NCBI GenBank assembly: GCA_963920525.1
Contig: OY986436.1
Span: 10,743,001 to 10,807,000, forward strand
Length of the DNA: 64,000 bases
Reading direction: 5' to 3'
Source of the DNA: Dichetophora obliterata
Lineage: Eukaryota > Arthropoda > Insecta > Diptera > Sciomyzidae
A program made the translations under genes and the position numbers. Positions 44,161-55,100 of this stretch are shown here, one piece after another. Within the stretch, counting starts at the first letter, position 1; each line of letters opens with the position of its first letter. The notes under the pieces are model-generated. The model searched no databases and was not told the origin of the DNA. It was given only the letters and a program-made list of their open reading frames with translations.

Positions 44161-44492
44161 ATACCCTTCAGTACGGCTCACCAGACACGAATGAGTGAGT
44201 TTACTAGATATCGGTAATCACCACTGGTTACCGGCTATACCTTTCACTCACGAATTTAACACGGAGATGTCATTTCCGGTAATGATTACATTACTCTCTG
44301 CATTACTATTCACTAGCTACTTCATTAGTTACGTTATTTTTTTGCGAATTTATGTGGAAGAAGAAAAAAATTAAAGGAATGCATTTGCATTACCTGCTGC
44401 ATTACCTTAGGTACTAGAATTCACTTGCTTCCATTCATGCATGAAATTATGACCGTTGAAAGTCATGAGTGATTTCCAGTACTGGAGGGTAT
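44161..44492. mobile_element. 332-bp MITE with ATACCCTYCAGTAC ends
   Basis: It starts ATACCCTTCAGTACGG and ends CCAGTACTGGAGGGTAT. Subterminal ACTCAC/GTGAGT and CATTAC words recur inside. The target duplication is not clear. Confidence 0.65.
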
Positions 44493-44699
44493 GTGTATGT
44501 TTAAGGGGGAAAACCTAAGTAACTCACGAAAAATAGGCGTATTTTCAGGAATATTTTTTCGGCTCAATGAAAAGGGTATATAAAAAATCTGTATAAACTA
44601 AAGTAAAAGCAAACATAAACGTAACCATAGACTAAAGTAAAAGAAAAAAAAAAAACACAACAACAAGAAATAAGAAAGGGAGAAAAACTGTGAAGTCTG

Positions 44700-44935
44700 A
44701 AATCTCATCGCTTCTGTGGTGAAGTGCGCTAAAATGCGCTTGCATGGCGACTACGGCCCGGTTTCGATTCCCGGCGGTGGCATCACAAAGATTTCTGGTG
44801 AAGCCTATAGCAAGGCCGAAATTGCAATAAAATCAGCTAGTGATGTTTTCTTTTTCATATTGAAAAATGTTGTTATTATTGTTTCTTTGGAAAAAATTTG
44901 TTAAAGCAATTTATTGTTCTAACCTAACCTAAAGC
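44700..44935 (+). repeat. tRNA-derived SINE-like sequence
   Basis: A tRNA-like head contains GGTTTCGATTCCCGGCGG (B box) near 44758, preceded by GTGAAGTGCGCTAAAATGCG. It is followed by an unrelated body and a TTCTAACCTAACCTAAAG tail ending near 44935. It does not fold as a normal tRNA by inspection. Its head differs from the SINE at 17.4 and 57.7 kb. Confidence 0.4.
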
Positions 44936-45097
44936 TCAATAAACGATTTTCAACTATCAAACAACTAGAATTTGTATTTAAAATCAAGAATGATTTAAAC
45001 TATCAACCATTTAGAGTTTGTATTTAAATCATAGAAAATCAACATAAAGATCATAAAGAAAACTTTCAATTCTAATTACGTTTCATAATATAAGTAT

Positions 45098-46257
45098 TAG
45101 GGCGGGTCGATTTAAAAATCGCCCATTGCTCAGTGAAAATCATATTCTAGGGATCAAAATAAGAAATTTTTCGCGAAGAACTATTAGCCCTATTCCAGAA
45201 TCCGTCGTAGCGTTAATTTTCTTTCGGATTCGTAATGAAGTATTCTACAATCCGAATCGAATTCGAACATTCTAACATTCGTAGCATTGCAACTACACAT
45301 TCCGAACGTATCAACTTTTCACAGCTGTTTTTCGGTTTTTTTTGACGAAAGCCTTGCCACGACGGATTTGTTTACAACACAAGAAAACAATTAAATTTTT
45401 ATAGAATTAGGTCGTAAAATTATAATTAAATAATATTAATAAATCATAATATATAATATATAAATTATAAAACTTCTAATTAATTTTTGGTTAATAAAGT
45501 TAAATTATTTTTATTTAAACCTGTGAATATGTTAGTTGAAATTTATTTAGTGCATTTCCTACGTTTCGTAATCCATTTCCAAAGTGTTGATGAAATCTCA
45601 CAATATTCTTTGACGAATTTTCATAGATTCTCTATGTGAGAAATCTTCCTTTTATTGTGCGAAAATTGCAATTGCAATGAAATCCATTAAAAATCACAGC
45701 TAAAAAATACAATTTTGATCAAAAACACTTCAGTTTTTCAATTTTTCTTTTTATTTATTTGTCTGCTGTTGAAACCAGTTGTTTTCGAACTACCGAAAGT
45801 AAGTTCGAATAGGGGAAGTTTCGTTCGGTTTTTGGATTAGCAAATTTGTCGTATTCGTAGCGTAGCTTTACGTTCGGAAATTCATTACGACGGATTCTGG
45901 AATAAGGCTGTATACCTCTGAAACGAATTCAAGTGCCCCAACTTTTGGCTTTTGTCCCGTAGGGTCAAATTGTGAAAATCCCTCTTTGACCCATTTAGAG
46001 TGCCCAATCGAGTTCAAATGTATGACCGACCCCCACTAACTTTGGAGGGCCGATCCACCCATGGCAGTGGCACACCCCCTGGAACCTTTCATTTGTAGGG
46101 GGAACCCCCAGGGGGTTCCAGGGGGTGTGGAACTCGATTAGGGCACTCTCAGTGGGTCAATGTGGGATTTTTGAAAATTTGACCCTTCGGGAAAAAAGTC
46201 AAAAGTGGCAAAAGGGGCATTAGAATATGTTTTAGACGTATAGTTCGACCCGGCCTA
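45098..46257. mobile_element. hAT-like element with TAGGGCGGGTCGA ends
   Basis: The ends TAGGGCGGGTCGA and GTTCGACCCGGCCTA are inverted, and ATAAGTAT stands on both sides (45090-45097 and 46258-46265), an exact 8-bp duplication. The right half contains a G/C-rich hairpin around 46070-46135 (CACACCCCCTGGAACC against GGTTCCAGGGGGTGTG). The interior is split by a second element at 45187-45911. No transposase is encoded. Confidence 0.85.
45187..45911. mobile_element. ~725-bp MITE nested in the hAT-like element
   Basis: The ends AGCCCTATTCCAGAATCCGT and CGGATTCTGGAATAAGGCT are inverted, followed inward by TTCGGA/TCCGAA words. Removal joins GAACTAT to ATACCTCTG, with a TA or TAT duplication. No coding region is present. 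Confidence 0.8.
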
Positions 46258-46265
46258 ATAAGTAT

Positions 46266-47496
46266 TGATATAAAAAATTAATTTTTTTTTAAATATCAAT
46301 ACAAAGTGGTGGCTGTTTTTTGAAAGGGGTCCATGGCCGGACACCGTCCTTTAACGTCCTTAATTTTTGATCTGGAACAAAAAACAAAATTTATTCAGTT
46401 TTTATACATCAACAGCTATCGACATACGTATGATTTTTTCGATTTATTGATTTTTCGTGATATAGTGAGTGATCAAAACAAAACAGTCACAAAACAGTCG
46501 CAAAACAGTCACAATTTTTACAAGAAAAAAGTCACAAAATTGTTGATAAAACAAAAAGTAAGCAAGATAAAAAAAAATCCTACGTGTGTTGTTAGATGAA
46601 GGTATTTTGAATACACTGTAAAATTTAAAATCGATCGGTGAAGATGTGCTCGAGTTATGTGTCCGGCCGTCTCAAAAAAATGGTTTCGATAAAAGCGCAT
46701 TTAAAGTTTTAAGTACTAACAATTCGTATAATATTTTTATAAACCTCTAAACGTAGACTGGAAAATTGAGGCATTTAGACTCTTTTGCCGGATTCTCTCT
46801 TGGTATATTATTTTTAAGACCCTAAAGCATCTTTTAGGAAAAAATAGGTGTTGATTTTGTCAAAATTTTACTAAGGTTTCACACCTTAAGAAAATTCATA
46901 GAAAATCTAATGAACTTTCATATTTTTTCCGAAGTCTTAAAAGCTTTCGGTGTTGCCACCATGCATTTTGCATGGCAGCATAGAAAGCTTTCTGCTTGCT
47001 TGTATTAGAAAACTGAACATAAAATGGACATTAATATTTTGTTCGAAGTCTCATGAAAAGGGCTGCTACTCGAATCTATTGTATTTTGTCGAGAATACTT
47101 AAAAAAAAATAGCTATTTGACTCTTGTTCAGACGTTGTTCGGCCTGCTTGAAAAATTTTTTTATGCTCAGGTGCATTCGGAGCAATTATGCTCACGGAGA
47201 ATTCTCAAATTTTGTAATAAATATGTCTTGTAACAAAACATGTCGCATGCTCCGATCTGAAAGCTTAATAACTGAGCATGCTTCTTATTTGTTTGTTACG
47301 CTATGCAAGCTGAAGCACAAAAAGGGAATAAAGAATCGAGTAGAAAGTAACCTGGGGCTTATTTATAGGGAAAATACACCTATAATGTAATCTAGCACAA
47401 AACTGATACATCAAAACTTATTTCATAAACATTGAACCAGTACTTTTGAAGTTTACCTGAAACAAAACAATGTTCACTTCAATTCTATATAATACT
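46266..47496. other. AT-rich stretch with transposon debris
   Basis: CCATGGCCGGACACC near 46331 and GTGTCCGGCCGTC near 46660 form an inverted pair ~330 bp apart, possibly the ends of a decayed element. 46940-47060 is the inverted copy of the GCATGGTGGCAACACCG region at 42.8 kb. No gene was recognised. Confidence 0.45.
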
Positions 47497-48084
47497 AGCT
47501 GCGTTCCTTTCGCCTTAATATAATCGCAATAACAAATTTTCTCAAAGGAACGGCAAGAAAAACGACTCACAGAGGGCACTACCGTTGTAGTAAAAATTTA
47601 ATTGAAGCAAACAATCATGATACAATAACTATTAGGTGTCATTAGAAAGTGTGTCGTTCAAAACTGTTGTGAACTGTTATAGTAGCGATACCTTAGTGAA
47701 CGATGTTTTTCTCTGAATGTGTTTTACTCTAAACGTCAGAAAAATTGTAAATTATTTAATTTTATTATTAATATTATGCAATTATAAAAATTATTTAAGG
47801 GCAATTGTTGGCTCCGCTGAATGCGTCCAATAAGTGTGACACACGCGGTTTGTTTTGTTTTCTTTTGTTTAACATTCGATGGTCGCAGCTCGTGAGAAAA
47901 TAGGTAGCTGTCATGGCTACCTAATAGTCATTGTATCAAACAAACAAATAATTCAAAAAATTAAATGACAGCTCATAAAAATATACAGGTGTGGCACCTA
48001 TTTGTTATAAGATTATTATTTTTGTTTTTGCTTTGCATGTAAAAAAAATAATCTGGGTTATTTTGAAGCGAATGGAACGCAGCT
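47497..48084. mobile_element. 588-bp MITE with AGCTGCGTTCC ends
   Basis: It starts AGCTGCGTTCCTTTCGC and ends GCGAATGGAACGCAGCT. ACT flanks both sides (47494-47496 and 48085-48087), a 3-bp duplication. The AT-rich interior has no reading frame of note. Confidence 0.85.
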
Positions 48085-48087
48085 ACT

Positions 48088-49912
48088 ATAGACTATATTA
48101 TAATGTTGATTTTTTCCCAAATGTATAAGAAAACATTTCAATTCAAGCAAACATTTTCCTGAACTACACCGAGATTTAAGGTGAGTCAACATTTGTTAAT
48201 GTGCGTTTAAGCAAAACAATTGCTAAATAAATTTTTAGTGTTATCTCCCCTGTAAATAACCTAGGCGTGCAGCCTTTGTTAGAACCCAAACACACACTCA
48301 GTCACACAGACAGACAACCATTTATTCACCTGAACGGACATAAACATTGAACTCAACATTAACACGTTGTGCACCTGGCGCTTTCGGGTTATCGAAGTTT
48401 TGAAAGCATCTGTGTGGAATGGCAAAAGGATGCTCCATGCTGCTGAACTGTTCGTTAAAAGGAATGAGCTAATTTATTGTGTCCCAGTCACAAGTCGTTG
48501 TATTTCACTTTAAATTGATTTCGTCTACGTTATGGCGCAAAAATTAAGGAAGATGAAAACCCCGATAGCTTTTTTGGCAGCCGCTTACGTGAGTGAACAT
48601 TTGGAAATTGTTAAATTTGAAGTGGAAACCTTGTTGAGAAAATTCAAGTTATTCCAAGAAAATAATAAAAGAATATTTAAATGTTAAAAAAGTGTGTATT
48701 TTACAGGGCTCACTATTCGTTCGAGCCTTGTTCGGTTGCCCGCGAACCAGGGCATTCAAGTGCCCCGATTTTTCCAGCTACTTGCCCAAGTTACTAGTAA
48801 GCTTCAAAAAAGCTATTTCGCTGAATATTTATCTTGCCTTGTAAGCATTTGTGATAATAATAAAGAATTTTAGTACAGAAAATTAGTTTAAAATAACTAA
48901 AACAAATAAATATATATGAGATTACAAAAAAAATCAATTAAAATGAATAAGTTTATTATAACTGTTTATTATAAGTTTGAAATAACTAAAATAAATAAAT
49001 ATATATGAGATAATAAAAAAAAAAATCAATTAAAATTAATAAATTTATTTGAAATTAAAAAGAAATCATTTGAAATTCGGTAATGTATTTGAAATGAAGA
49101 ATAGATTAATTGAAAGAAATTTCATTCGAAATTCAAAAAAGATTTATTGAAATTCGGCAAAGTTCAATTAAAATTTAGGAATTTTATTAGAAATTAGAAA
49201 AAAACATATATTGAAATTTTAAATTTAATTTGAAATTTTAAATTTAATTTGAAATTAAAATAAAATCAATTGAAATTCAGAAAAAATTAATTTTTAAAGA
49301 CGCAAAGTATCTGTTGCGGTTGTTATAAAAAAAAAAAATAAAAAAGTTGATTACTAAAAGTTTAAATTTCTCAGTTCTTATGTTTAAAAATGTTTTTATT
49401 GCATTAAAAAAATATTTGCTGTTATTTTGATTATATCTGTTTTTAGCTTATTTTTGAATACAAAATTCATCAAATTAATGACAAATGCGTCAATTTAAAA
49501 GCACCTTATTTTCTTGTAGTACTTTTAATTTTTGTCTCGATGTCATACCCTGGCATTTTATTGTACATTTTAAAAGGAGTATCACCTTCTTCAATATGGT
49601 GCATGGGAATTTTTTCTAAGCCTGAAGTTTCCGTTTTAATGATAAATGATTGTCATTGGTTTGAGTATCATTTGTGTTTTGACAGGCATTTTTTATTCCA
49701 GATTTATATCGAGTGCAAAGTTGATCCCAAACCTGAGCAGTTGGTTCAAAAGCCAAATTAGTAAAATTAAAAATTTTTTAAAATCTTCAAATAAAATTTT
49801 CAAAATAGTGAAAGAAAACTATTTTCAGTAAAAGCATCTGCGTAATCAATCACACAGGACAAACCCGGCCTTGAAAAAATCAAGAATTTTGATAATTGAA
49901 TGACAGTCGAAC
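48088..49912. other. Mostly AT-rich, possibly partly unique DNA
   Basis: 48230-48600 has a more even composition and no repeat structure and may be unique host DNA. A short open stretch from ATG 48532 runs into a GTGAGT at 48599. 48890-49040 holds an 86-bp tandem duplication (AAATAAATATATATGAGAT twice). 49080-49290 has repeated AATTTGAAATT phrases. Open frames around 49540-49830 show no family resemblance. Confidence 0.4.
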
Positions 49913-49913
49913 T

Positions 49914-50235
49914 TCCCTATAATGAACTTATATGCAATGAAGTTCTTACTACTATGTATTGATTTAAAAAACACAGGTTTTTCGTTCTATTTTAAGTGCA
50001 TTTAGATGTCCTTATAATGAATTTCCATACAGTGAATCTTTATCTACAATGAACAAATTTTGCAGCTGCAAATCGAAATCTCATGTTATTTTTTCTCCAT
50101 ATAATGGATTTTTTCTAACAATTTTCTGTTGCTCATAACAATAACATGTTTATCATAATTTCTGTATAATGAAGTTTCTGTATAATGAAGTCATTATCTG
50201 GTCCTGTGTGAATTCATTATAGGGAAGATAGACTG
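49914..50235. mobile_element. pogo-type MITE
   Basis: The left end CAGTCGAACTTCCCTATAAT and right end ATTATAGGGAAGATAGACTG are inverted. The right side is followed by TA and the left is preceded by GA, a decayed TA. CAGTCRNNCTTCCCTATAATG is typical of pogo/Tigger elements of the Tc1/mariner superfamily. The interior is rich in TATAATGAA words. The right part (from about 50158) is duplicated at 52167-52252. Confidence 0.8.
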
Positions 50236-50652
50236 TATATAAATGGATGATGAGGAACAAGTTGGTGAAATAATCGACCGAACTGCGTTCGAATAAGGGC
50301 CGAACGGCCAAAAAATATCAAACATTTTGCCAAGCCATTTTGAACTAGCAATTCGGTTAATATTCTTTACTCTTTGACTCAATTTTTTTAATTTTATTTT
50401 TTTACTCAATAAAATGTGCTAAATTTCGCAAGTATTTCTAGGCTAATTGTTTTCTTTTACGCAGGATCTTTCTTATTGTGCGAATTATCAAAACTACAGC
50501 ATAGTGGATTTTTGCGTAGTCTTCCCGTTTAAACCTTTTTAATATTTATTTTAAATTTTTAAACGCATTCAGGATTGTTTGCACTAAATCCAATGTACTT
50601 TACTAATTTTTAAATTGGTTTTACCTTCCGAGTAAAAATAAAATTTGTTTAA

Positions 50653-50792
50653 CTGCATTATTCTGTATCACGGAGAAGCACACCAATGATGAGAAAGACA
50701 CGAGAAGCAATACAATTTTGTATGGAAGAAAGTATTGCTTCTCGTGTCTTTCTCATCGTTGGTGTGCATCTTCGTGATACAGAATAATGCAG
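50653..50792. mobile_element. 140-bp hairpin MITE, TAA duplicated
   Basis: The ends CTGCATTATTCTGTATCACG and CGTGATACAGAATAATGCAG are perfectly inverted and the arms extend for about 60 bp with few mismatches. TAA stands on both sides (50650-50652 and 50793-50795). The homologous unoccupied site in copy B reads TTTAACTAAGG at 52667-52677. A 3-bp TAA duplication suggests PIF/Harbinger. Confidence 0.93.
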
Positions 50793-50888
50793 TAACTAAG
50801 ACCGAACTAAGGCTCAAACAATGATTATTTTAAAGTAACCCTGGCCAAACAAGGAAACAGCTGCCGTACAACAATATTATTTGATATA

Positions 50889-51521
50889 CGTAGAATCTGG
50901 ATATACTGACTTCGCTTATAACGACTAACCATTTTTAGCTACCATCATGTAAACTCAAGTTTGGTTTTATAGCTAAGTACTAGTCGTATCCGTTTGGTAC
51001 GACTACGGCTTAATCGATCATCTGCTTATAGCGACCTATTTTATAGATAATTTGTCCGGTTAGAGCGACGCGCAGTGTGTCTAAAGCTCTGAAGGCTGCG
51101 GAAACGCTCAATGTGTTTATTCAAACTAACTTTGATGATGATGTTATGAAAACTTCGATGCCCAGTATGCACAATGCTGTACGAAGTTCTTACTATCGAA
51201 TAAAAATTAATCAAAACCAAACTTTCAACGTTAGTAACGACATATTTTTTTGCATAGAATATAGGTACATACATTGCAGCTCTTTGTATATATCACATTA
51301 TGTTTTTAATGCGGAATGTTTAAGCACCCTTAAAGTTCTATGTAATTGGTAATTAATGTATTCTTTACTTAATGGAAACTTATCTAAATGCACATTTTAA
51401 AAAATACATATATACATACTAAAAAACATGCTTAATTTATTCGTCCATTTTGTGCGTCGTCCGGTTAATACGACGAATTTTTGTTGGTCCCTTGGAGGTA
51501 ATTATATGCGGATTCTACTGT
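50889..51521 (+). mobile_element. pogo/Tigger-like element, internally deleted
   Basis: The ends CGTAGAATCTGGATATA and TATGCGGATTCTACTGT are inverted and flanked by TA (50887-50888 and 51522-51523). Copy B lacks the insertion. The internal plus-strand peptide VSKALKAAETLNVFIQTNF... with MHNAVRSSYYRI (51077-51200) resembles the C-terminal tail of pogo/Tigger transposases. The N-terminal CENP-B-like and catalytic domains are missing, so it depends on another copy. Confidence 0.7.
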
Positions 51522-51540
51522 TATATATTACACGAGCTCG

Positions 51541-51602
51541 ATCCATGTTCGTCCCTTGTACAGCCCTTGTTCGGTCCTTGTTCGGCCCTTGTTCGGACCT
51601 GG
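51541..51602. repeat. CCCTTGTTCGG minisatellite array (copy A)
   Basis: About five units of CCCTTGTTCGG(A/C/T) with an 11-12-bp period. The opposite orientation lies at about 50265-50340 in the same duplicate, forming inverted arrays. Confidence 0.8.
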
Positions 51603-51760
51603 TTTTGCTTAAGACTTGTATTTTTACTTGAAATGTAAACCAATTTCCAAATTAATCAGAACATTTGATTAAGAAAAACAATTTCTATGCGTAAAATATA
51701 TTATGCGTAAAAAATCTTCAAATATGTATTACATAAAATAATGTTAAGAAACAAGCGACA

Positions 51761-52166
51761 TTCTGAGTTTTTTCTCAGTACGCATACAGAATATTCAGTT
51801 TCAAAAGGGCTCTAAGTGTGAAAACGCATGTTGTTTTATGTATAAAAAATAGTAAGGAACAGTACTTTTAAACCACTTAAAAATAAATAAAAGTATAAGA
51901 AACACTATTTTGCTTTGTATCTTCTTTGCTTTGAAAATTTAAAGTTTTTAAACGTACCAACGTTAATGTGTTTCTACATGTTCTTATGTATTGCAAGGTT
52001 TTGTGAAAAAGAAAAAATTTAAGAGTGTAATCCAAACTCAAATATTGGATTATTATTAATAAAAGATTTGTAATTAATTTAATGTATTAATATTTTTAAT
52101 TAATAGTCTGTTAGATTGTATAATCGGTAGACCGTAATAAATAAATAAATAAATAAATAAAAAAGT
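51761..52166. other. AT-rich spacer between the two duplicates
   Basis: No gene. A (TAAA)n run stands at 52135-52160 immediately before duplicate B. Confidence 0.5.
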
Positions 52167-53000
52167 TGGAAAAACTTCTGTATAATAAAGTTTCTATGTA
52201 ATCAAGTAATTTGCTGGTCCCGTGCGAATTCATTATAGGGAAGATCGACTGTATATAAATGGAGGAACAAGATGGTAAAATAATTGACCAAACAGTGTTT
52301 GAATAAGGGCCAAATACGGCCAAAAAAATGTCGAACATTGTCTAAAAAAATCAAAATAGCATTTTGAACTAGAGATTTGAACAAATTTCTTTACTTTTTG
52401 AATCCATTTTTTATTTTTTTTTTTTACTCAATAAAAGCTTATACGTATTTTTTTGACTAATTCTTTTTTTACGCAGTATCTTTCTCATTGTGAAAACTAT
52501 CAAACTTTGAGCATAGTGAATTTCTGCGTAGTCTTCCCGTTTAAACATCTTTCATATTTATTTTAAATTTTTAAACGCATTCTGTATTCGGGATTGTTTG
52601 TACTTAATCAAATGTACTTTACTTATTTTGAGATTGGTATTACATTCCGAGTAAAAATAAAATTTGTTTAACTAAGGTCGAACTAGGCTCAAACAATTGC
52701 TATTTTAAAGTAACTCTGTTCTAACAAGGAAACAGCTGCCGAACAACAATATAATTTTATATAATATTATACACGAGAATATATAGAGCTCGACCTTTCT
52801 TCGTCCTATGTTCGGCCCTTGTTCGGACCTTATTCGACCCTTGTTCGACCCTTGTTCGACCCTGATTTGGCTTAACATTTTTATTGTTACTTGAAATGTA
52901 AACCAATTTCAAAATTAGACAAGAACATTTTATTAAGAATAAAATAAAATTTTGATGCGTAAAATATATTATGCGAAAAAAATCTTCAAATATATATATA
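52167..53000. repeat. Segmental duplicate B (empty-site copy)
   Basis: Collinear with duplicate A but without the 140-bp MITE and the pogo-like insertion. It starts within the right part of the pogo MITE (ATTCATTATAGGGAAGATCG at 52229). It contains GTTTGAATAAGGGCCAAATA near 52298 and the opposite-strand array CGACCCTTGTTCGACCCTTG at 52794-52865. Confidence 0.85.
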
Positions 53001-53063
53001 CTGGATATCTGGTTAACTTTTTTATATCTAAGAATATTAATTTTTTGTGTATTAAGTACTTTT

Positions 53064-53197
53064 TCATAAGAACTGAGTACCTTATATTATTAATCAGCAT
53101 TTATTTATAAAATGTCTCTTTTGAAACTTTTCATAAGAACTGAGTACCTTATCTTATTAATCAGCATTTATTTATAAAATGTCACTTTTGAAACTTT
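53064..53197. repeat. 67-bp tandem duplication
   Basis: TCATAAGAACTGAGTACCTT followed by ATTAATCAGCATTTATTTAT and AAAATGTC occurs at 53064 and again at 53131, two nearly identical units. Confidence 0.9.
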
Positions 53198-53660
53198 TTG
53201 AGCACAGAGGATATAACGCTAGTTTCATACTAGCCAGTATGTCATATACTAAAACTGGTTTCACATAAAATTCAGATGTGTTGGGAAAACATCCGAGAAC
53301 GTCATATTATTAAGCAGTATTAATTTCTGTCAAATTGACCTAAAAACAGCTTGAGCTTTTTGAGCTACAGTTCTGTGTCATTAATAAACATTAATCAATT
53401 AATGTACACTAAATAATATCTACTATAGAATGGATGGAAAGATATATAAACTAAATATTTTATGCACATATGATATGGTTGGCCAAAAAGCCTTTAAAAC
53501 AAGCTTTAAATTATTTTGCTTGTTTTTTATTTTATTTTAAAAATTTTAATTATTATTAATAATAATAATATAAGAAAAGATCATAAAATGGAATATAAAC
53601 ACTTAATTTTAAGTATATAAGCACTTAAAATAATCAGGAATTAAAAACAAAATTTTAAAA
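53198..53660. other. AT-rich stretch, nothing recognised
   Basis: No reading frame, terminal repeat or tandem structure stands out beyond AT-rich low complexity near 53540-53570. Confidence 0.5.
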
Positions 53661-53749
53661 AAGAATGTTGTTTGCTCGTAGATCCCAATTTTATTATTTT
53701 ATAAACTTCAACGGCAGATGGCGCTGCATGGGTGCCACACTGATAACAA

Positions 53750-55100
53750 GACAAAAACAATCAAAATCAGCATCAGCAGCATCAGCAGCAGCAGCAGCAA
53801 TAGAAGCTACAATAAAAATTACAACAACAATGACAACAACAACAGCAGCAGCAGTAGCACTCTGCAATATTTTACGATTGCAATGCGTTGCAGCCACCCT
53901 CAACTCAGCAAACAATAATAACAACAACAACAACAACAGCAACAACAGCAACAACATCAATAAAACTAGTAACACCAACAACAGAGGCGGCAACCCACCC
54001 CAACAACGCCATCGCACAGATACAAACACCTAAGTAGGTGAAGCAGAACAACAATAACGACAACAACAACATCGACTCCTATCATATTCATGCTCGTAGT
54101 TCCCAGGTTTTGAGCGCTTGGCGCTTCAGCACTGAGCTTCGGCTGCATTCGTTGTTATTATTGTGTTGGCCACGGCGCAAACGAGTCGCAGGTTGAGCTT
54201 GTATTGGTTGCATTTTCAAACGCAAGTATCTGTGGAAGCGTACGTGTCCGTGTGCGTGTGTCTTGCGTGCATGTGTGTGGGTTGGTGTGCCGTTGTGCGT
54301 TGGCTCGTCTTCTTGGTCTTGGTCGTTGCTGCCAGCTGTTAGCTGCAACAACAACAGCATAATTTAAGTGTTGTTAGTGTTGTCATTGTTGTTGTTGTTG
54401 TTGTTGCTGTTGTTGGCGGTTGTGCTGCTGGTTGTTGTTTGTTGCAAGATAGCTAAACTGGCTTGCTGGCTGGTTGGTGGTAGACGCGTTAGCAGCGGAT
54501 TGTTTTGTGGCAGTAGCAGCAACAGCAGCAGCAACAACAGTTGCAACAAATGCTGGCAACATTAGCCTCAAGTGTCTGTGAAAATTTAAGTGAAATTTTT
54601 TTATTTAATTGCGAGCAAAAAAGCTTTTGAGTAAACGCAATACATTGCTAATCTCTGTGGACTTTGACAAATTTAAAGCTTTCGGTGAATGAAAAGCTTT
54701 TAAGACACAACAAAACAATAAACATAAAACTAGGCTGCTAGCCGTAGACAGTGTAAAAATCAAATAATAATAAAGTAGCAAGTGGCAGAACGTTAGATAC
54801 AAATCGAGACGATATCATTAAAAAGCTTTCAAGGATACCCAACGGAAGTCGAAAACAGTTTTGTGCATTTGCCTTTTGTTTGTTGCTGGCTATCACTTGG
54901 TCGAGTGCTCACGCGGTGCGGTATTAATTTTATTTGTTTGTCTGGTAAGTAAAGCTGATTCTATGCTGTTTGCGCGTTTTCGGGCCAATTTTGTTAGCGT
55001 GTCCTTAAGCTTTCGTTTTTGGCTCGCTGGAATGCATTTTGGCTTTTGTCACCGGATGCTGCGCGCTTGTTGTGGTTGAATGTTTGAGTGCCTTGAGTGG
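53750..55100. promoter_or_regulatory. CAG/CAA-rich island, possible host regulatory or 5' transcribed DNA
   Basis: CAGCAGCAG and CAACAACAA tracts at 53770-54070 and TTGTTGTTG/GCTGTTG tracts at 54385-54440 surround a G+C-richer, non-repetitive core at 54090-54340, with another at 54850-55090. This resembles fly 5' UTR, intron or enhancer DNA more than transposon DNA. Open frames on both strands (to 122 codons) are dominated by Asn, Ser, Leu or Ala runs and show no domain, so I do not call a protein. Promoter elements could not be assigned with confidence. Confidence 0.3.

Larger units (their letters stand above)
41630..47155. mobile_element. Possible composite element bounded by inverted minisatellite arrays
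   Basis: Arrays of an 11-13-bp GGCCGAATAGTGGTCAAAC-type unit occur at 41630-41745 and 43030-43165. The opposite orientation (CTTGTTCAGACGTTGTTCGG) is at 47125-47150. A second inverted pair supports the boundaries: AAAGCTTTCTATGCTGCCAT with GCATGGTGGCAACACCG near 42840-42890, and its complement near 46955-46995. Inside are several independent insertions (43422, 44161, 45098). Outer ends could not be defined by target duplication, so this is a hypothesis. Confidence 0.35.
50158..51760. repeat. Segmental duplicate A (filled copy)
   Basis: Sequence from GTATAATGAAGTTTCTG to about 51740 is collinear with 52167-53000. Shared blocks include TGCGTAGTCTTCCCGTTTAA, GAGTAAAAATAAAATTTGTT, GGAAACAGCTGCCG and ATGCGTAAAATATATTATGC. 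This copy carries two insertions absent from copy B: a 140-bp MITE and a 633-bp pogo-like element. It includes the minisatellite array at 51541-51602. Confidence 0.85.

Noticed and set aside
44700..44800. Possible functional tRNA gene
   Set aside because: The B box is good but no matching acceptor stem or clear anticodon arm is visible; a SINE-like head is more likely.
53665..54033. 122-codon frame with Ala, Ser, Asn and Thr runs
   Set aside because: Dominated by CAG/CAA/AAC microsatellites, open on the other strand as well, with no start context or domain.
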